This document shows, in pieces, positions 35,855-43,651 of a stretch of DNA of 64,000 nucleotides; within the stretch, counting starts at the first letter, position 1, and each line of letters starts with the position of its first letter. Below the pieces are notes generated by a model, which was given only the letters and a program-made list of their open reading frames with translations, ran no database searches and had not been told where the DNA came from. A program made the position numbers and the translations under genes. This stretch comes from Dawidia cretensis (GTDB lineage: Bacteria; Bacteroidota; Bacteroidia; Cytophagales; Cyclobacteriaceae), in NCBI RefSeq assembly GCF_018598175.1, contig NZ_JAHESE010000020.1:62001-126000 (forward strand), written 5' to 3'.

Positions 35855-36442
35855 ATGAACCCTACCATCCAGATTCTTCAAAAAGAAACACTGTCCAGCA
35901 ACTGGTACACGCTTTACAAGTACACCTACAGCATCACCGGCCGCGACGGCAAGCCGCTCACACAAAGCCGCGAAGCCTACGACCGCGGCAACGGTGCGAC
36001 TATTCTGCTGTATAACAAGGCGGCGAATACCGTAATCCTGACCCGTCAGTTTCGCTTACCGACATTTGTGAACGGGAATACGACAGGCATGATGGTGGAG
36101 ACCTGCGCAGGCTTGCTCGACCTGGATAATCCGGAGGACTGCATTCGCCGCGAGACAGAAGAAGAGACCGGTTACCGCATCAGTGATGTACGCAAGGTGT
36201 TTGAGGTATATATGTCCCCCGGATCGGTAACCGAGATCATTTACTTCTTCGTGGGCGAGTACTCCCCCGATCAGAAAGTGAATGACGGCGGCGGCGTGGA
36301 CGAGCATGAGAACATCGATGTGCTGGAGCTGGACTTTTCAGAGGCATACGATATGATTGGCCGCGGCGAAATCAAGGATGCAAAGACCATTATGCTGTTG
36401 CAGCACGCCCGGGTTGACAATCTGTTGACCTACACACAATAA
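35855..36442 (+). CDS. nudK: Nudix hydrolase, GDP-mannose pyrophosphatase NudK-like
   Basis: 195 aa. The Nudix box runs from AGLLDLDN to RRETEEETGY, with the catalytic REtEEEtG core at about 99-106. Before it, LTRQFRLPTFVNGN and MMVETCAGLL match the sugar-nucleotide branch of the family. NudK hydrolyses GDP-mannose to mannose 1-phosphate and GMP. The close match of the N-terminal half (WYTLYKYTYSI, DRGNGATILLYN) supports this assignment over ADP-ribose pyrophosphatase. It follows the rhamnosidase by 63 bp and ends before a perfect terminator. Confidence 0.88.
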   Translation: MNPTIQILQKETLSSNWYTLYKYTYSITGRDGKPLTQSREAYDRGNGATILLYNKAANTVILTRQFRLPTFVNGNTTGMMVETCAGLLDLDNPEDCIRRETEEETGYRISDVRKVFEVYMSPGSVTEIIYFFVGEYSPDQKVNDGGGVDEHENIDVLELDFSEAYDMIGRGEIKDAKTIMLLQHARVDNLLTYTQ

Positions 36443-36475
36443 GAAAGGGCACCACGAGGTGCCCTTTCGAAAAAT
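36443..36475. terminator. bidirectional intrinsic terminator
   Basis: GAAAGGGCACC (36443-36453) pairs perfectly with GGTGCCCTTTC (36458-36468) over ACGA. It lies between the convergent nudK and lipoprotein genes, with T-rich sequence on the minus-strand side. Confidence 0.8.
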
Positions 36476-36490
36476 ATAAACCACTGTAAA

Positions 36491-37036
36491 CTAGATGGCA
36501 ATCTCTTTCACCACGACGTCGAAATCGCTCGATACAGCGGTGTTCGTGTCGATGTTGTTGCCGGCGCCTGACAGTTGCAGTTTGCCGGTAACGCGACCGG
36601 TAGAGCGGTCGAATGAGAAATTCGTCACAGTCAGTTTGTTGCTGCTGGCGTTGCTGTCCATCACAAAACCGTCAGCATTGGTAACCTGCATATACGGCTC
36701 CGACGGGTTTTGAACGTCGCCGTTTTTCAGCACGAAGTACAACATCGCCGCACCGTTTTCGCCATCGTTACGGAAAATATTCACATCGATATCGCCGTTG
36801 TCACGCACGATATAATAAGAGTCGGAATTGCCTACGGCGGCACTGGGCGACTGCGCAAATTGAAATGCGTTACCACCGATCGTACCTTTTACAAAATTAC
36901 CCGCTACTTCGCTGTTGTTAGCAGCGGTGGTGGATTTGAAATCATTGGCTTCATTAGCACAATTTGTCAAAGCAACGGAGCCTGCACATACCAGGGCCAC
37001 AGCGAACGAACGCATAATCATCGGTCTCTTCTTCAT
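36491..37036 (-). CDS. hypothetical lipoprotein
   Basis: 181 aa. The signal peptide ends in LTNC, with the lipidated cysteine at residue 26, followed by ANEANDF. The mature part has strand-like stretches (FVKGTIGGNAFQFAQ, DIDVNIFRNDG, KLTVTNFSFDRSTGRVTGKLQL) that suggest a small beta-sandwich. No family is recognised. The acidic residues after the cysteine are scattered, so surface export is possible but not clear. It is a single-gene unit. Confidence 0.72.
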   Translation of the reverse strand: MKKRPMIMRSFAVALVCAGSVALTNCANEANDFKSTTAANNSEVAGNFVKGTIGGNAFQFAQSPSAAVGNSDSYYIVRDNGDIDVNIFRNDGENGAAMLYFVLKNGDVQNPSEPYMQVTNADGFVMDSNASSNKLTVTNFSFDRSTGRVTGKLQLSGAGNNIDTNTAVSSDFDVVVKEIAI

Positions 37037-37570
37037 CGTCAGATAATTGGTTATGGTTAATAATTAAAAATTCTATTGTTGGATCGCAACTCCTGCGGTA
37101 CAGACACGAAAAAGAAGTATGGCACAAACGTGTTGGCAGTCGTATGGATACAACAAAACCGGCACGGGCACATGCGTGTATGTTCAGACCTTATCTACGA
37201 TGGAGACGTGCCCAGGGAAAAGTGGGGCGCGTAGAGCTACAGGAATAATTCGCCTCTGGTTAGATTTGCGTGAGACGAGCGCTAAAAATCAATTCAAATA
37301 GATGTCTTTTTAGTTGATTTCGTAGTACAAAAATACAGCGATCCTTCCCAAATCCGACACAGTCCGTCGGGTCGATCCGTGCGTTTAAAGACCGTTTCGT
37401 CGTTTCGGTGTCGCCGCCTGGCAATCCGTATTTTTCCCCGCTCTCACACTCTCGCTGTCTTTACCGCCTTCCTTCCGCTGTTCACCTACGCGCTTCCCGG
37501 TTCTGCCTAATGCCTCTGCCCAAGGCCCCGTTCGTACCGTATATTCGTACAGACAACAACAAAAACCATC
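37037..37570. other. 534-bp intergenic region, mostly regulatory
   Basis: A 60-codon frame at 37119-37301 has no coding signs. The middle is AT-rich with a weak CTAAAAA/TTTTTAG stem (37282-37313). Near 37443 there is a copy of the CTCACACTC(A/T)CGCTGTCT sequence seen at 33009. The last 90 bp hold TTCACCTAC (37481) and TACCGTAT (37535), the promoter boxes shared with the next paralogue. Confidence 0.5.
37481..37547 (+). promoter_or_regulatory. upstream box and -7 region of the first DUF5668-like gene
   Basis: TTCACCTAC at 37481-37489 and TACCGTATATTCG starting at 37535 are 54 bp apart, start to start. TATATTCG (37540-37547) resembles TAnnTTTG. The same two boxes with the same spacing precede the second paralogue. 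Confidence 0.5.
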
Positions 37571-37951
37571 ATGGAAAATCCCAACTCAACCCCCAACTTT
37601 CCGGAAACCGAAAAATGGCAACAACGCGACCGCCGTCGCCGCATCGGTGGAGGCATCATCCTGCTGATCATCGGTAGCCTGCTGTTCGCCAAGGTAGCCG
37701 GGGCTGTCATGCCCGCCTGGCTCTTTACCTGGCCCATGATCCTGATCGCCATCGGTGTGTTCGCCGCCTTTAAAAAAGGGTTTAGTGATATGGGATGGCT
37801 TTTCCCGATCGCCGTAGGGCTGGTGTTCCTGGCGCAAAACGAAATTGAAGGATTTTCGCCCTGGCCGTACCTGTGGCCTGTCATCCTGATCATTATTGGT
37901 CTGGGAATGATGTTCCGCAGAAAACGCCGCGGCGGCTGCGACGGCTGGTAA
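37571..37951 (+). CDS. DUF5668/LiaI-LiaF-like membrane protein
   Basis: 126 aa. After a polar N-terminus (1-24) come four hydrophobic helices: IGGGIILLIIGSLLFAKVAG, PAWLFTWPMILIAIGVFAAF, MGWLFPIAVGLVFLA and PYLWPVILIIIGLGMMF. It ends with a basic RRKRRGG tail. The membrane part is closely related to that of the next gene (WLFTWPMI is shared), so the two arose by duplication. It has no soluble C-terminal domain. LiaF-like proteins regulate envelope-stress two-component systems in Gram-positive bacteria; a similar job here is inference from the kinase pair downstream. Confidence 0.8.
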   Translation: MENPNSTPNFPETEKWQQRDRRRRIGGGIILLIIGSLLFAKVAGAVMPAWLFTWPMILIAIGVFAAFKKGFSDMGWLFPIAVGLVFLAQNEIEGFSPWPYLWPVILIIIGLGMMFRRKRRGGCDGW

Positions 37952-37974
37952 GGATCACCGCCACCAACCGGCCG

Positions 37975-38041
37975 TTCACCTACTCGTGCCCGGCGCCGGC
38001 CTATCACCCCTCGCTACAACCACCCCCATACCGTATCTTTA
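37975..38041 (+). promoter_or_regulatory. upstream box and -7 region of the second DUF5668-like gene
   Basis: TTCACCTAC at 37975-37983 and TACCGTATCTTTA starting at 38029 are again 54 bp apart. TATCTTTA (38034-38041) is a good TAnnTTTG-like element, 57 bp before the ATG at 38099. Confidence 0.5.
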
Positions 38042-38098
38042 TTTAACATCCGGCCGGAAGGCCCAAAAACGCGAAAAAAAACATCATCATACCAGTAT

Positions 38099-38920
38099 AT
38101 GGAAACGCAAGACACTAACAGCAACACCCCTGAGCCGGTAAAACATTACCAGGACATCACTGCGCCCGACCAGACGGGCCGGGTACTCGGAGGCGTTGTT
38201 ATCATCATCATCGGCGGCCTGCTGCTGGCCCGCTCCATTGGGGCCGACCTGCCCGGCTGGCTCTTTACCTGGCCCATGATCCCCATTGCGATCGGCCTGT
38301 TCGTCGGCGCTAAGCACCGCTTCCGCCATCCCGGTTGGCTGATCCCCATCGCTGTCGGCGCAGTCTTTCTGACCATCAATATGTTTTCCGAAGATGTCGA
38401 CAGCAGTCAATTCTTCTGGCCCGTCATCATCATCGCCATCGGCCTGTTCATGATCATTCGCCCCAGACGCAACGGACGCTTCCGCGGTCGCGATCGCGAA
38501 ACCTGGAAACGCTGGCATGAACGCCGCCACCAACGCTACCAGCAACAATTCGGTGCTGACTTTGTCGAAGAGACAGCCGAAGGCATGATCGACTCCGTCA
38601 CCATCTTCGGCGGTACCAAAAAGGTAGTCATCTCCAAAGACTTTAAAGGCGGCGACGCGGTGACCGTATTCGGCGGTGTGGAGATCAACCTGACACAAGC
38701 CGATATCCAGGGCCGCGCCGTACTGGAGCTGGTACAAATCTTCGGTGGCGCCAAACTGGTTGTACCCGCGGACTGGAAGATCCAGGCCGATGAGATGGTC
38801 AGCATCTTCGGTGGCCTGGATGACAAGCGTAACCCTGCGGCGCTGCATCCCAACGACGACAAAGTTCTGATATTGAAAGGCACCAGCATATTCGGTGGCA
38901 TCGATATCAAAAGCTATTAA
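38099..38920 (+). CDS. LiaF-like membrane protein with C-terminal beta domain
   Basis: 273 aa. Residues 25-125 contain four hydrophobic helices like those of the preceding gene. A very basic segment (RGRDRETWKRWHERRHQRYQQQ) then joins a C-terminal domain (about 160-273) with repeated IFGG motifs: VTIFGGTKKVV, VTVFGGVEINL, VQIFGGAKLVV, VSIFGGLDD and TSIFGGIDI. This repeat is the hallmark of the LiaF/DUF2154-type beta-helical domain. In LiaF that domain restrains a cognate sensor kinase. A sensor kinase and response regulator follow about 400 bp downstream. Confidence 0.85.
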   Translation: METQDTNSNTPEPVKHYQDITAPDQTGRVLGGVVIIIIGGLLLARSIGADLPGWLFTWPMIPIAIGLFVGAKHRFRHPGWLIPIAVGAVFLTINMFSEDVDSSQFFWPVIIIAIGLFMIIRPRRNGRFRGRDRETWKRWHERRHQRYQQQFGADFVEETAEGMIDSVTIFGGTKKVVISKDFKGGDAVTVFGGVEINLTQADIQGRAVLELVQIFGGAKLVVPADWKIQADEMVSIFGGLDDKRNPAALHPNDDKVLILKGTSIFGGIDIKSY

Positions 38921-38958
38921 CCATGTATTCCTTTCTTCTCACCCTTCAAGTAATCCTT

Positions 38959-39303
38959 ATGAACTGGTACATCGCTAAAATCGTATTCGGCATCACGGCC
39001 GAAAACCAAGAGAAACAACAGTTTGACGAACAGTTGCGGCTGATCGAAGCCGAATCACAAGAAGAGGCCTTTCTGAAATCACGCATGATCGGCCTGGGCG
39101 AAGAAGACTCTTTCATCAATGATAAAAACAAGCTCATTAAGTGGGAGTTCATCAACGTGGCCGAGCTGCTGCCGCTCAAGAAACTGGAAGACGGTATGGA
39201 GGTATATTCCCGCATACACGAAATAGAAGAGGCCAACTCCTACGTTAGCTTCATTCACCAGAAGGCCATGGCCCTGCGTCTGAACGCACTTCCTCTTTTC
39301 TGA
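38959..39303 (+). CDS. DUF4288 domain-containing protein
   Basis: 114 aa from the ATG at 38959, since the family begins with an MNWYIAKIVF-like segment. An in-frame ATG at 38923, two bases behind the LiaF-like gene, would add 12 hydrophobic residues. The small soluble domain has LRLIEAESQEEAFLKSRMIG and an acidic DSFINDKNKLIKWEFINVAEL, consistent with DUF4288, whose function is unknown. It lies 15 bp before the histidine kinase gene, so it is part of the same block. Confidence 0.82.
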   Translation: MNWYIAKIVFGITAENQEKQQFDEQLRLIEAESQEEAFLKSRMIGLGEEDSFINDKNKLIKWEFINVAELLPLKKLEDGMEVYSRIHEIEEANSYVSFIHQKAMALRLNALPLF

Positions 39304-39318
39304 TTCTGACCGACCCCT

Positions 39319-40374
39319 GTGAGCACTGTAAAAATAGCGACCTATAAACTTGCCCTGGCGTATGCCAGTTGGTGGGTACTGCTGATCACCATCGAGACGT
39401 ATGCACTGATTACCACCTTTGACCTACGATGGCAAGCCGCATTAGCAGACGCGGTAACCATTAACCTGTTGCTGGCCGCCGCCGGGCACGCCATGCACAA
39501 CGCATTGAAATATTATCAGCCCGGCGCCAAGAATTCCCTGTCGATGACCGTTTGGAGCATCGGACTCGCCGCACTCTGCGTTTTTGTACACCGGTGCTTT
39601 ATGCGCTACGCGTTTGCTGACGACATCATTTACCTTGACTATATGAATGGCTCGTATATCATCCGCGGCCTGTTCAGTTGGCTCATGATCGCCCTGATGT
39701 CGCTCATGAGCTGGATGTGGTACTATATGCAGGACCAACGCGCCAGTGAGACGCGCGAGCAAGACGCGCAGAAGATGGCACGTGAAGCCGAGCTTGCTTC
39801 GCTGCGGCAACAATTGCAGCCGCACTTCCTGTTCAACAGCCTGAACTCCATCAGCGCCCTGGCGGGCTCACGCCCCGAAGAAGCACGCAAGATGATCCAG
39901 CAGCTTTCTGATTTTCTACGCGGCACCATACGCCGTGACGATCAACAAATCGTAACCCTCGAAGAAGAGCTCAACCATTTACAATTATACCTGGATATAG
40001 AAAAGGTGCGCTTTGGCCACCGGCTACGCACAGACGTTCAGCACGACGCTGCGTCGCTCGCCATGCGCCTGCCGTCACTCCTGCTCCAGCCCATCGTCGA
40101 GAATGCCATTAAGTTTGGCCTCTACGACACAACCGGCGAAATCACCATCCGCATCAGCGCCACCGCCCGCGACGGTCAGATGTTGCTGTCGGTAGAGAAT
40201 CCGTTCGACCCCACCACGGCACAACCACGCCGTGGTACAGGTTTCGGCCTGAACTCGGTCCAACGCAGACTTTATCTACTCTACGCGCGCAACGACCTCC
40301 TGACCACCGAACAGCACGAGACCGAAGAAAACCCACGCTTCATTACCCACGTAAAAATACCGCAGACCTCATGA
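39319..40374 (+). CDS. LytS-type sensor histidine kinase
   Basis: 351 aa with a GTG start; no upstream ATG is in frame. Four membrane helices (about 14-32, 43-58, 78-95 and 115-137) have little loop between them, so the sensor lies within the membrane. A short coiled-coil leads to the LytS-family phosphoacceptor region LQPHFLFNSLNSI with His169, followed by an HATPase domain with IVENAIKFGL and GTGFGLNSVQRRL. It should phosphorylate the response regulator that it overlaps. Intramembrane sensing kinases often respond to envelope stress, which fits the LiaF-like neighbours. Confidence 0.92.
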   Translation: MSTVKIATYKLALAYASWWVLLITIETYALITTFDLRWQAALADAVTINLLLAAAGHAMHNALKYYQPGAKNSLSMTVWSIGLAALCVFVHRCFMRYAFADDIIYLDYMNGSYIIRGLFSWLMIALMSLMSWMWYYMQDQRASETREQDAQKMAREAELASLRQQLQPHFLFNSLNSISALAGSRPEEARKMIQQLSDFLRGTIRRDDQQIVTLEEELNHLQLYLDIEKVRFGHRLRTDVQHDAASLAMRLPSLLLQPIVENAIKFGLYDTTGEITIRISATARDGQMLLSVENPFDPTTAQPRRGTGFGLNSVQRRLYLLYARNDLLTTEQHETEENPRFITHVKIPQTS

Positions 40375-41117
40375 TTAAAACCATACTCATCGACGACGAG
40401 CCTCTGGCACGCAGCATTACGCTCGAGTACCTGCAGGCGCATGCCGATATCGCCGTGGTAGCAGAATGCAACGACGGCTTTGAAGGCATCAAAGCCATTG
40501 CCCACCATAAACCCGACCTGATCTTCCTCGATATACAAATGCCCAAGATCAACGGTTTCGAAATGCTCGAGCTGCTCGAGCAACCACCGGCCGTGATCTT
40601 TACGACCGCCTTTGACGAATACGCCATGAAGGCGTTCGAAGCACACGCCATCGACTACCTGCTCAAGCCCTACAGCCGCGAGCGTTTTGATAAGGCCCTG
40701 GAGAAGTGGATCCTGCAACGCGGCGGGCACGCCGACAAAAGCACGCAACAGGCGGCCATCCTGCGCGAAGAAATTCGCCAGCCGGAAGAACGCACACGCG
40801 TGGTGGTGCGCGAAGGCGGCAACATCCGCATCATTCCTGTACAAGACATCCAGTACCTCGAAGCATACGACGACTACGTCAAGATCTATACTGCCAAGGA
40901 AATGTTCCTGAAGAAAAAGACGATGAGCTTTTACGAGCAGTCGCTGGACCCGGCACAGTTTGTCCGCGTACACCGCTCCTACATGATTCAGCTCACGCAG
41001 ATCACACGCATCGAGCCGCTGGAAAAAGATACACACGTCGCGCTGCTGAAAAGCGGCGTACGTATACCGCTCAGTAAAGCGGGCTATAGCAAACTAAAAT
41101 CCGTGTTGGGAATCTAA
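40371..41117 (+). CDS. LytTR family response regulator
   Basis: 248 aa. Receiver domain 1-120 with acidic pocket DDE (8-10), phosphoacceptor Asp54 in IFLDIQMP, and the conserved TTAFDEYAMKAFE and YLLKPYSRERF segments. A LytTR DNA-binding domain (about 145-245) follows, with IQYLEAYDDYVKI and RVHRSYMIQL. It overlaps its kinase by ATGA, so translation is coupled. LytTR domains bind direct repeats; the TTCACCTAC boxes before the two paralogues are candidate sites. It ends before a convergent hairpin. Confidence 0.94.
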   Translation: MIKTILIDDEPLARSITLEYLQAHADIAVVAECNDGFEGIKAIAHHKPDLIFLDIQMPKINGFEMLELLEQPPAVIFTTAFDEYAMKAFEAHAIDYLLKPYSRERFDKALEKWILQRGGHADKSTQQAAILREEIRQPEERTRVVVREGGNIRIIPVQDIQYLEAYDDYVKIYTAKEMFLKKKTMSFYEQSLDPAQFVRVHRSYMIQLTQITRIEPLEKDTHVALLKSGVRIPLSKAGYSKLKSVLGI

Positions 41118-41127
41118 GGAATAACCG

Positions 41128-41155
41128 GCAGCCGGGTCAGTGCGTGACCGGCTGC
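41128..41155. terminator. hairpin between convergent genes
   Basis: GCAGCCGG-g-TCA (41128-41139) pairs with TGACCGGCTGC (41145-41155), with one bulge. It includes the stop codon of the MFS gene. No T run follows, so it is a weak terminator at best. Confidence 0.4.
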
Positions 41156-42393
41156 TGCTCTACCGCCGCGTCCACTTTCTTATGGGGACGTTTCAGGCTG
41201 ATCCGTGCCAGCACCGCGCTGACCAGCGTCATGACCGACGCGGTCATCATACATGCCCCGGGAAAGTTCACGATTCCTTCCGGGCCTGACGAATGCGCAA
41301 AAATCCATGTCATCAATACGGGGCCGACTATCGAGGTCAGGCTCATGAGGCTCGTGAGAGCGCCCTGCAGCTCCCCTTGCTCAGTCGCCGGCACTTGCGC
41401 CGACATAACACCCTGCAAGGCGGGGCCACAAATCCCTCCCAGGCAATACGGTATCAGAAACACAAACATCATCCATCCGTGCGTCGCCATACCAAACAAA
41501 AAGAATCCCACTGCATAAAGCGCCAACCCGACATAGATGCTGCGCTCCTGCCCAAGTTTCGGAAGAATGAAGCGTATCAGCCCACCTTGCACAATGCCCA
41601 CCAACAGGCCGACGAATGCTAATGAATAACCAATGAGATCCTCTCCCCAACCGAACTTTTCGATGGTATAAAACGACCACGTGCTCTGCACAGCATGGCC
41701 CGCGATGTAGATCAATACAAGAGACGCCACCAACCCGAGGATGACTTTATACCGCATCAGAAATAGCAGCGACCCAATCGGGTTCGCCCGGGCTATTTCA
41801 AACTTCCGCCGGTTCTCCGGCTTCAGGGATTCCGGCAGTATAAAGAACCCATATAGCCAGTTCACAAAAGTCAGCACGGCCGCGCCAATAAAGGGTGCCT
41901 TCAGACCGCCGTATTTGGCCAGTAAGCCGCCCAGCGCGGGCCCAATGATAAAACCCAATCCGAAGGCCGCGCCGATCATACCGAAGTTCTGTGCCCGCTT
42001 TTCAGGCTCGCTGATATCGGCAATGTAGGCCGACGCGGTCGTGAAGCTCGCCCCCATGATGCCGGCGATGATGCGCCCAACGAACAGCCACTCAATTGTC
42101 GGGGCGAATACCAGAAAGGTATAATCCACGCCAAAACCGAACAACGAAGCCAGCAGGATCGGCCGGCGTCCGTAGCGGTCGCTCAGATTTCCCATGAGCG
42201 GTGAAAAAAAGAATTGTGGAATGGCAAACGCCGCCAGCAGCCAGCCACCCAGCTCCGAAGCTTCGGCATTGCTCACCCCAGTCATATTGGTAATCAGCTT
42301 CGGCATCACCGGAATGATGATCCCAAAACCGATCACGTCGATCAATAGCGTTACAAAAATAAATCCGAGGGCAGCGTTTTTCTTAGAGACCAT
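41137..42393 (-). CDS. MFS transporter, TetA-like drug exporter family
   Basis: 418 aa from the ATG at 42393 (a GTG three codons upstream is possible). Twelve helices, with the MFS motif [11 protein letters not shown] after helix 2 and [17 protein letters not shown] in helix 5, the antiporter signature of DHA1 exporters. The N-terminus ([23 protein letters not shown]) is like TetA. Resistance to tetracycline should not be assumed, since many chromosomal relatives export other compounds or none known. The gene stands alone. Confidence 0.9.
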   Translation of the reverse strand: MVSKKNAALGFIFVTLLIDVIGFGIIIPVMPKLITNMTGVSNAEASELGGWLLAAFAIPQFFFSPLMGNLSDRYGRRPILLASLFGFGVDYTFLVFAPTIEWLFVGRIIAGIMGASFTTASAYIADISEPEKRAQNFGMIGAAFGLGFIIGPALGGLLAKYGGLKAPFIGAAVLTFVNWLYGFFILPESLKPENRRKFEIARANPIGSLLFLMRYKVILGLVASLVLIYIAGHAVQSTWSFYTIEKFGWGEDLIGYSLAFVGLLVGIVQGGLIRFILPKLGQERSIYVGLALYAVGFFLFGMATHGWMMFVFLIPYCLGGICGPALQGVMSAQVPATEQGELQGALTSLMSLTSIVGPVLMTWIFAHSSGPEGIVNFPGACMMTASVMTLVSAVLARISLKRPHKKVDAAVEQQPVTH

Positions 42394-42463
42394 AGGGAGC
42401 ACGAAAATTCAATCCGCAAATAAAGCCATTATGGGGCAGTATCTACGTACGCAAACGGGACAA

Positions 42464-42835
42464 TTACAGGGGGGCTTTATACAGCAGGTGGGACGGGCTG
42501 ATGCCCGGAACGACTTCGTCGTACACCAACGGATTGTCCAGCGTTATCTCCGTACCATCGCAGGCGAACGTACGGCACGCCAGGCAGCTCATCATGATCG
42601 GCTGGTGCACAAACACCGTACCCTGGCTGGTCGGGATGATATATACATTGCCATACGCCGATCCTTCCGAGCCCGCTTGTACCAGCAATGTTTCCAGCCA
42701 CTGCATATTCTCGCGTGAGGTCTCGCAGCTGGCACTCGCTCGCTTCATGGCGTGCGTCAGACCGTCGGTAGTGTGGTCGTCAGGCGCACAACCAGCCAGG
42801 CAGGCCAGCAGGGACAATATCAGGTAGCGGTGCAT
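42464..42835 (-). CDS. small cysteine-rich lipoprotein, hypothetical
   Basis: 123 aa. The signal peptide ends in LAGC, with the lipidated Cys at residue 16, then APDDH, which places two Asp near the surface-export position. The mature part is short, with SCLACRTFACDG giving three close cysteines plus another (SCETS) earlier; disulfides or metal binding are possible. Codon use and the signal peptide support a real gene. No family is recognised. It is not clearly in an operon with its neighbours. Confidence 0.62.
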   Translation of the reverse strand: MHRYLILSLLACLAGCAPDDHTTDGLTHAMKRASASCETSRENMQWLETLLVQAGSEGSAYGNVYIIPTSQGTVFVHQPIMMSCLACRTFACDGTEITLDNPLVYDEVVPGISPSHLLYKAPL

Positions 42836-42889
42836 GGGAGGATATTTTCACCATAGACACGTATTGCCTGCAAAAAGTTGTAACCTGTC

Positions 42890-43519
42890 TCACGAAGCAG
42901 GCGCACCGGTCTCGAGAAGCGCAACGCCTACTCCCAACGCACGCAGCAGGTCGATCTTCCCGGCTAACGCAGGTTGCGTCTGAAGCGCCACGGTCCCCCG
43001 CAGCACGCAGCCGTCGGTATATTCCTGTGCGGTAATCGCTACATCAAATTCTTTTACGACACGCATCACTTCGGGTGTGGCACCATAGTCGTATTGCAGC
43101 GTTACCGCGGCGCGCACTTCCCGCGTGTCTACAATGGCCTGCTGCAATGCGTCTTCTGCCGCCAGTCTATACGCACTGATCAACCCGCCTACGCCCAGTT
43201 TTATACCACCGAAATACCGCACTACCACCACCAGCACATCCGTCAGGTCGCGTGAGCGTATCTGGCCCAGGATCGGGTCGCCGGCCGAATGGTTAGGCTC
43301 ACCATCGTCCGCGGCGCGAAAGCGCTGTTTGTCGGGGCCCAGCATCCACGCATAACAATGGTGGCGTGCATCAAAATATTCCTTGCGAAGCGCTTCCAGA
43401 TATTTTTTGATGACAGCCTCTGACGACACCGGATACGCAAAGGCAAGGAATTTGCTTCCTTTCTCCTTATAAAGCCCCTGGGTGGGCTGTTGAATGGTAC
43501 GGTATGAAAATGCCTGCAC
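42890..43519 (-). CDS. YigZ/IMPACT family protein
   Basis: 209 aa if started at the GTG at 43519; another GTG at 43561 would add 14 residues. Neither start has a strong ribosome-binding site. The family blocks are clear: YKEKGSKFLAFAYPV, DARHHCYAWMLG, DDGEPNHSAGDPILGQI and VVVRYFGGIKLGVGGLI. YigZ proteins have an N-terminal ribosomal-protein-S5-like domain and a C-terminal ferredoxin-like domain and may affect translation; their biochemical role is not settled. The gene is divergent from the DUF2807 gene. Confidence 0.88.
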   Translation of the reverse strand: MQAFSYRTIQQPTQGLYKEKGSKFLAFAYPVSSEAVIKKYLEALRKEYFDARHHCYAWMLGPDKQRFRAADDGEPNHSAGDPILGQIRSRDLTDVLVVVVRYFGGIKLGVGGLISAYRLAAEDALQQAIVDTREVRAAVTLQYDYGATPEVMRVVKEFDVAITAQEYTDGCVLRGTVALQTQPALAGKIDLLRALGVGVALLETGAPAS

Positions 43520-43651
43520 ACCGCAAGGTACATGTTTTACGCGCGCCGACGCCGTATACACGCCGCAAAGCAGGTTTCTCCCACTCCATGCAACCTTGTA
43601 CCGCCCCGTGTAGTCTTATAGGCAAACATCGAAAAACAACCTTTAGCATCT

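Noticed and set aside
37119-37301. 60-codon frame in the 37.0-37.6 kb gap
   Set aside because: It has no recognisable domain, signal peptide or neighbour link, and its composition is not coding-like. A short peptide cannot be fully excluded.
41137-42393. Tetracycline resistance gene
   Set aside because: The protein has the TetA-like MFS motifs, but chromosomal relatives with other or unknown substrates are common. Sequence alone does not support a resistance call.
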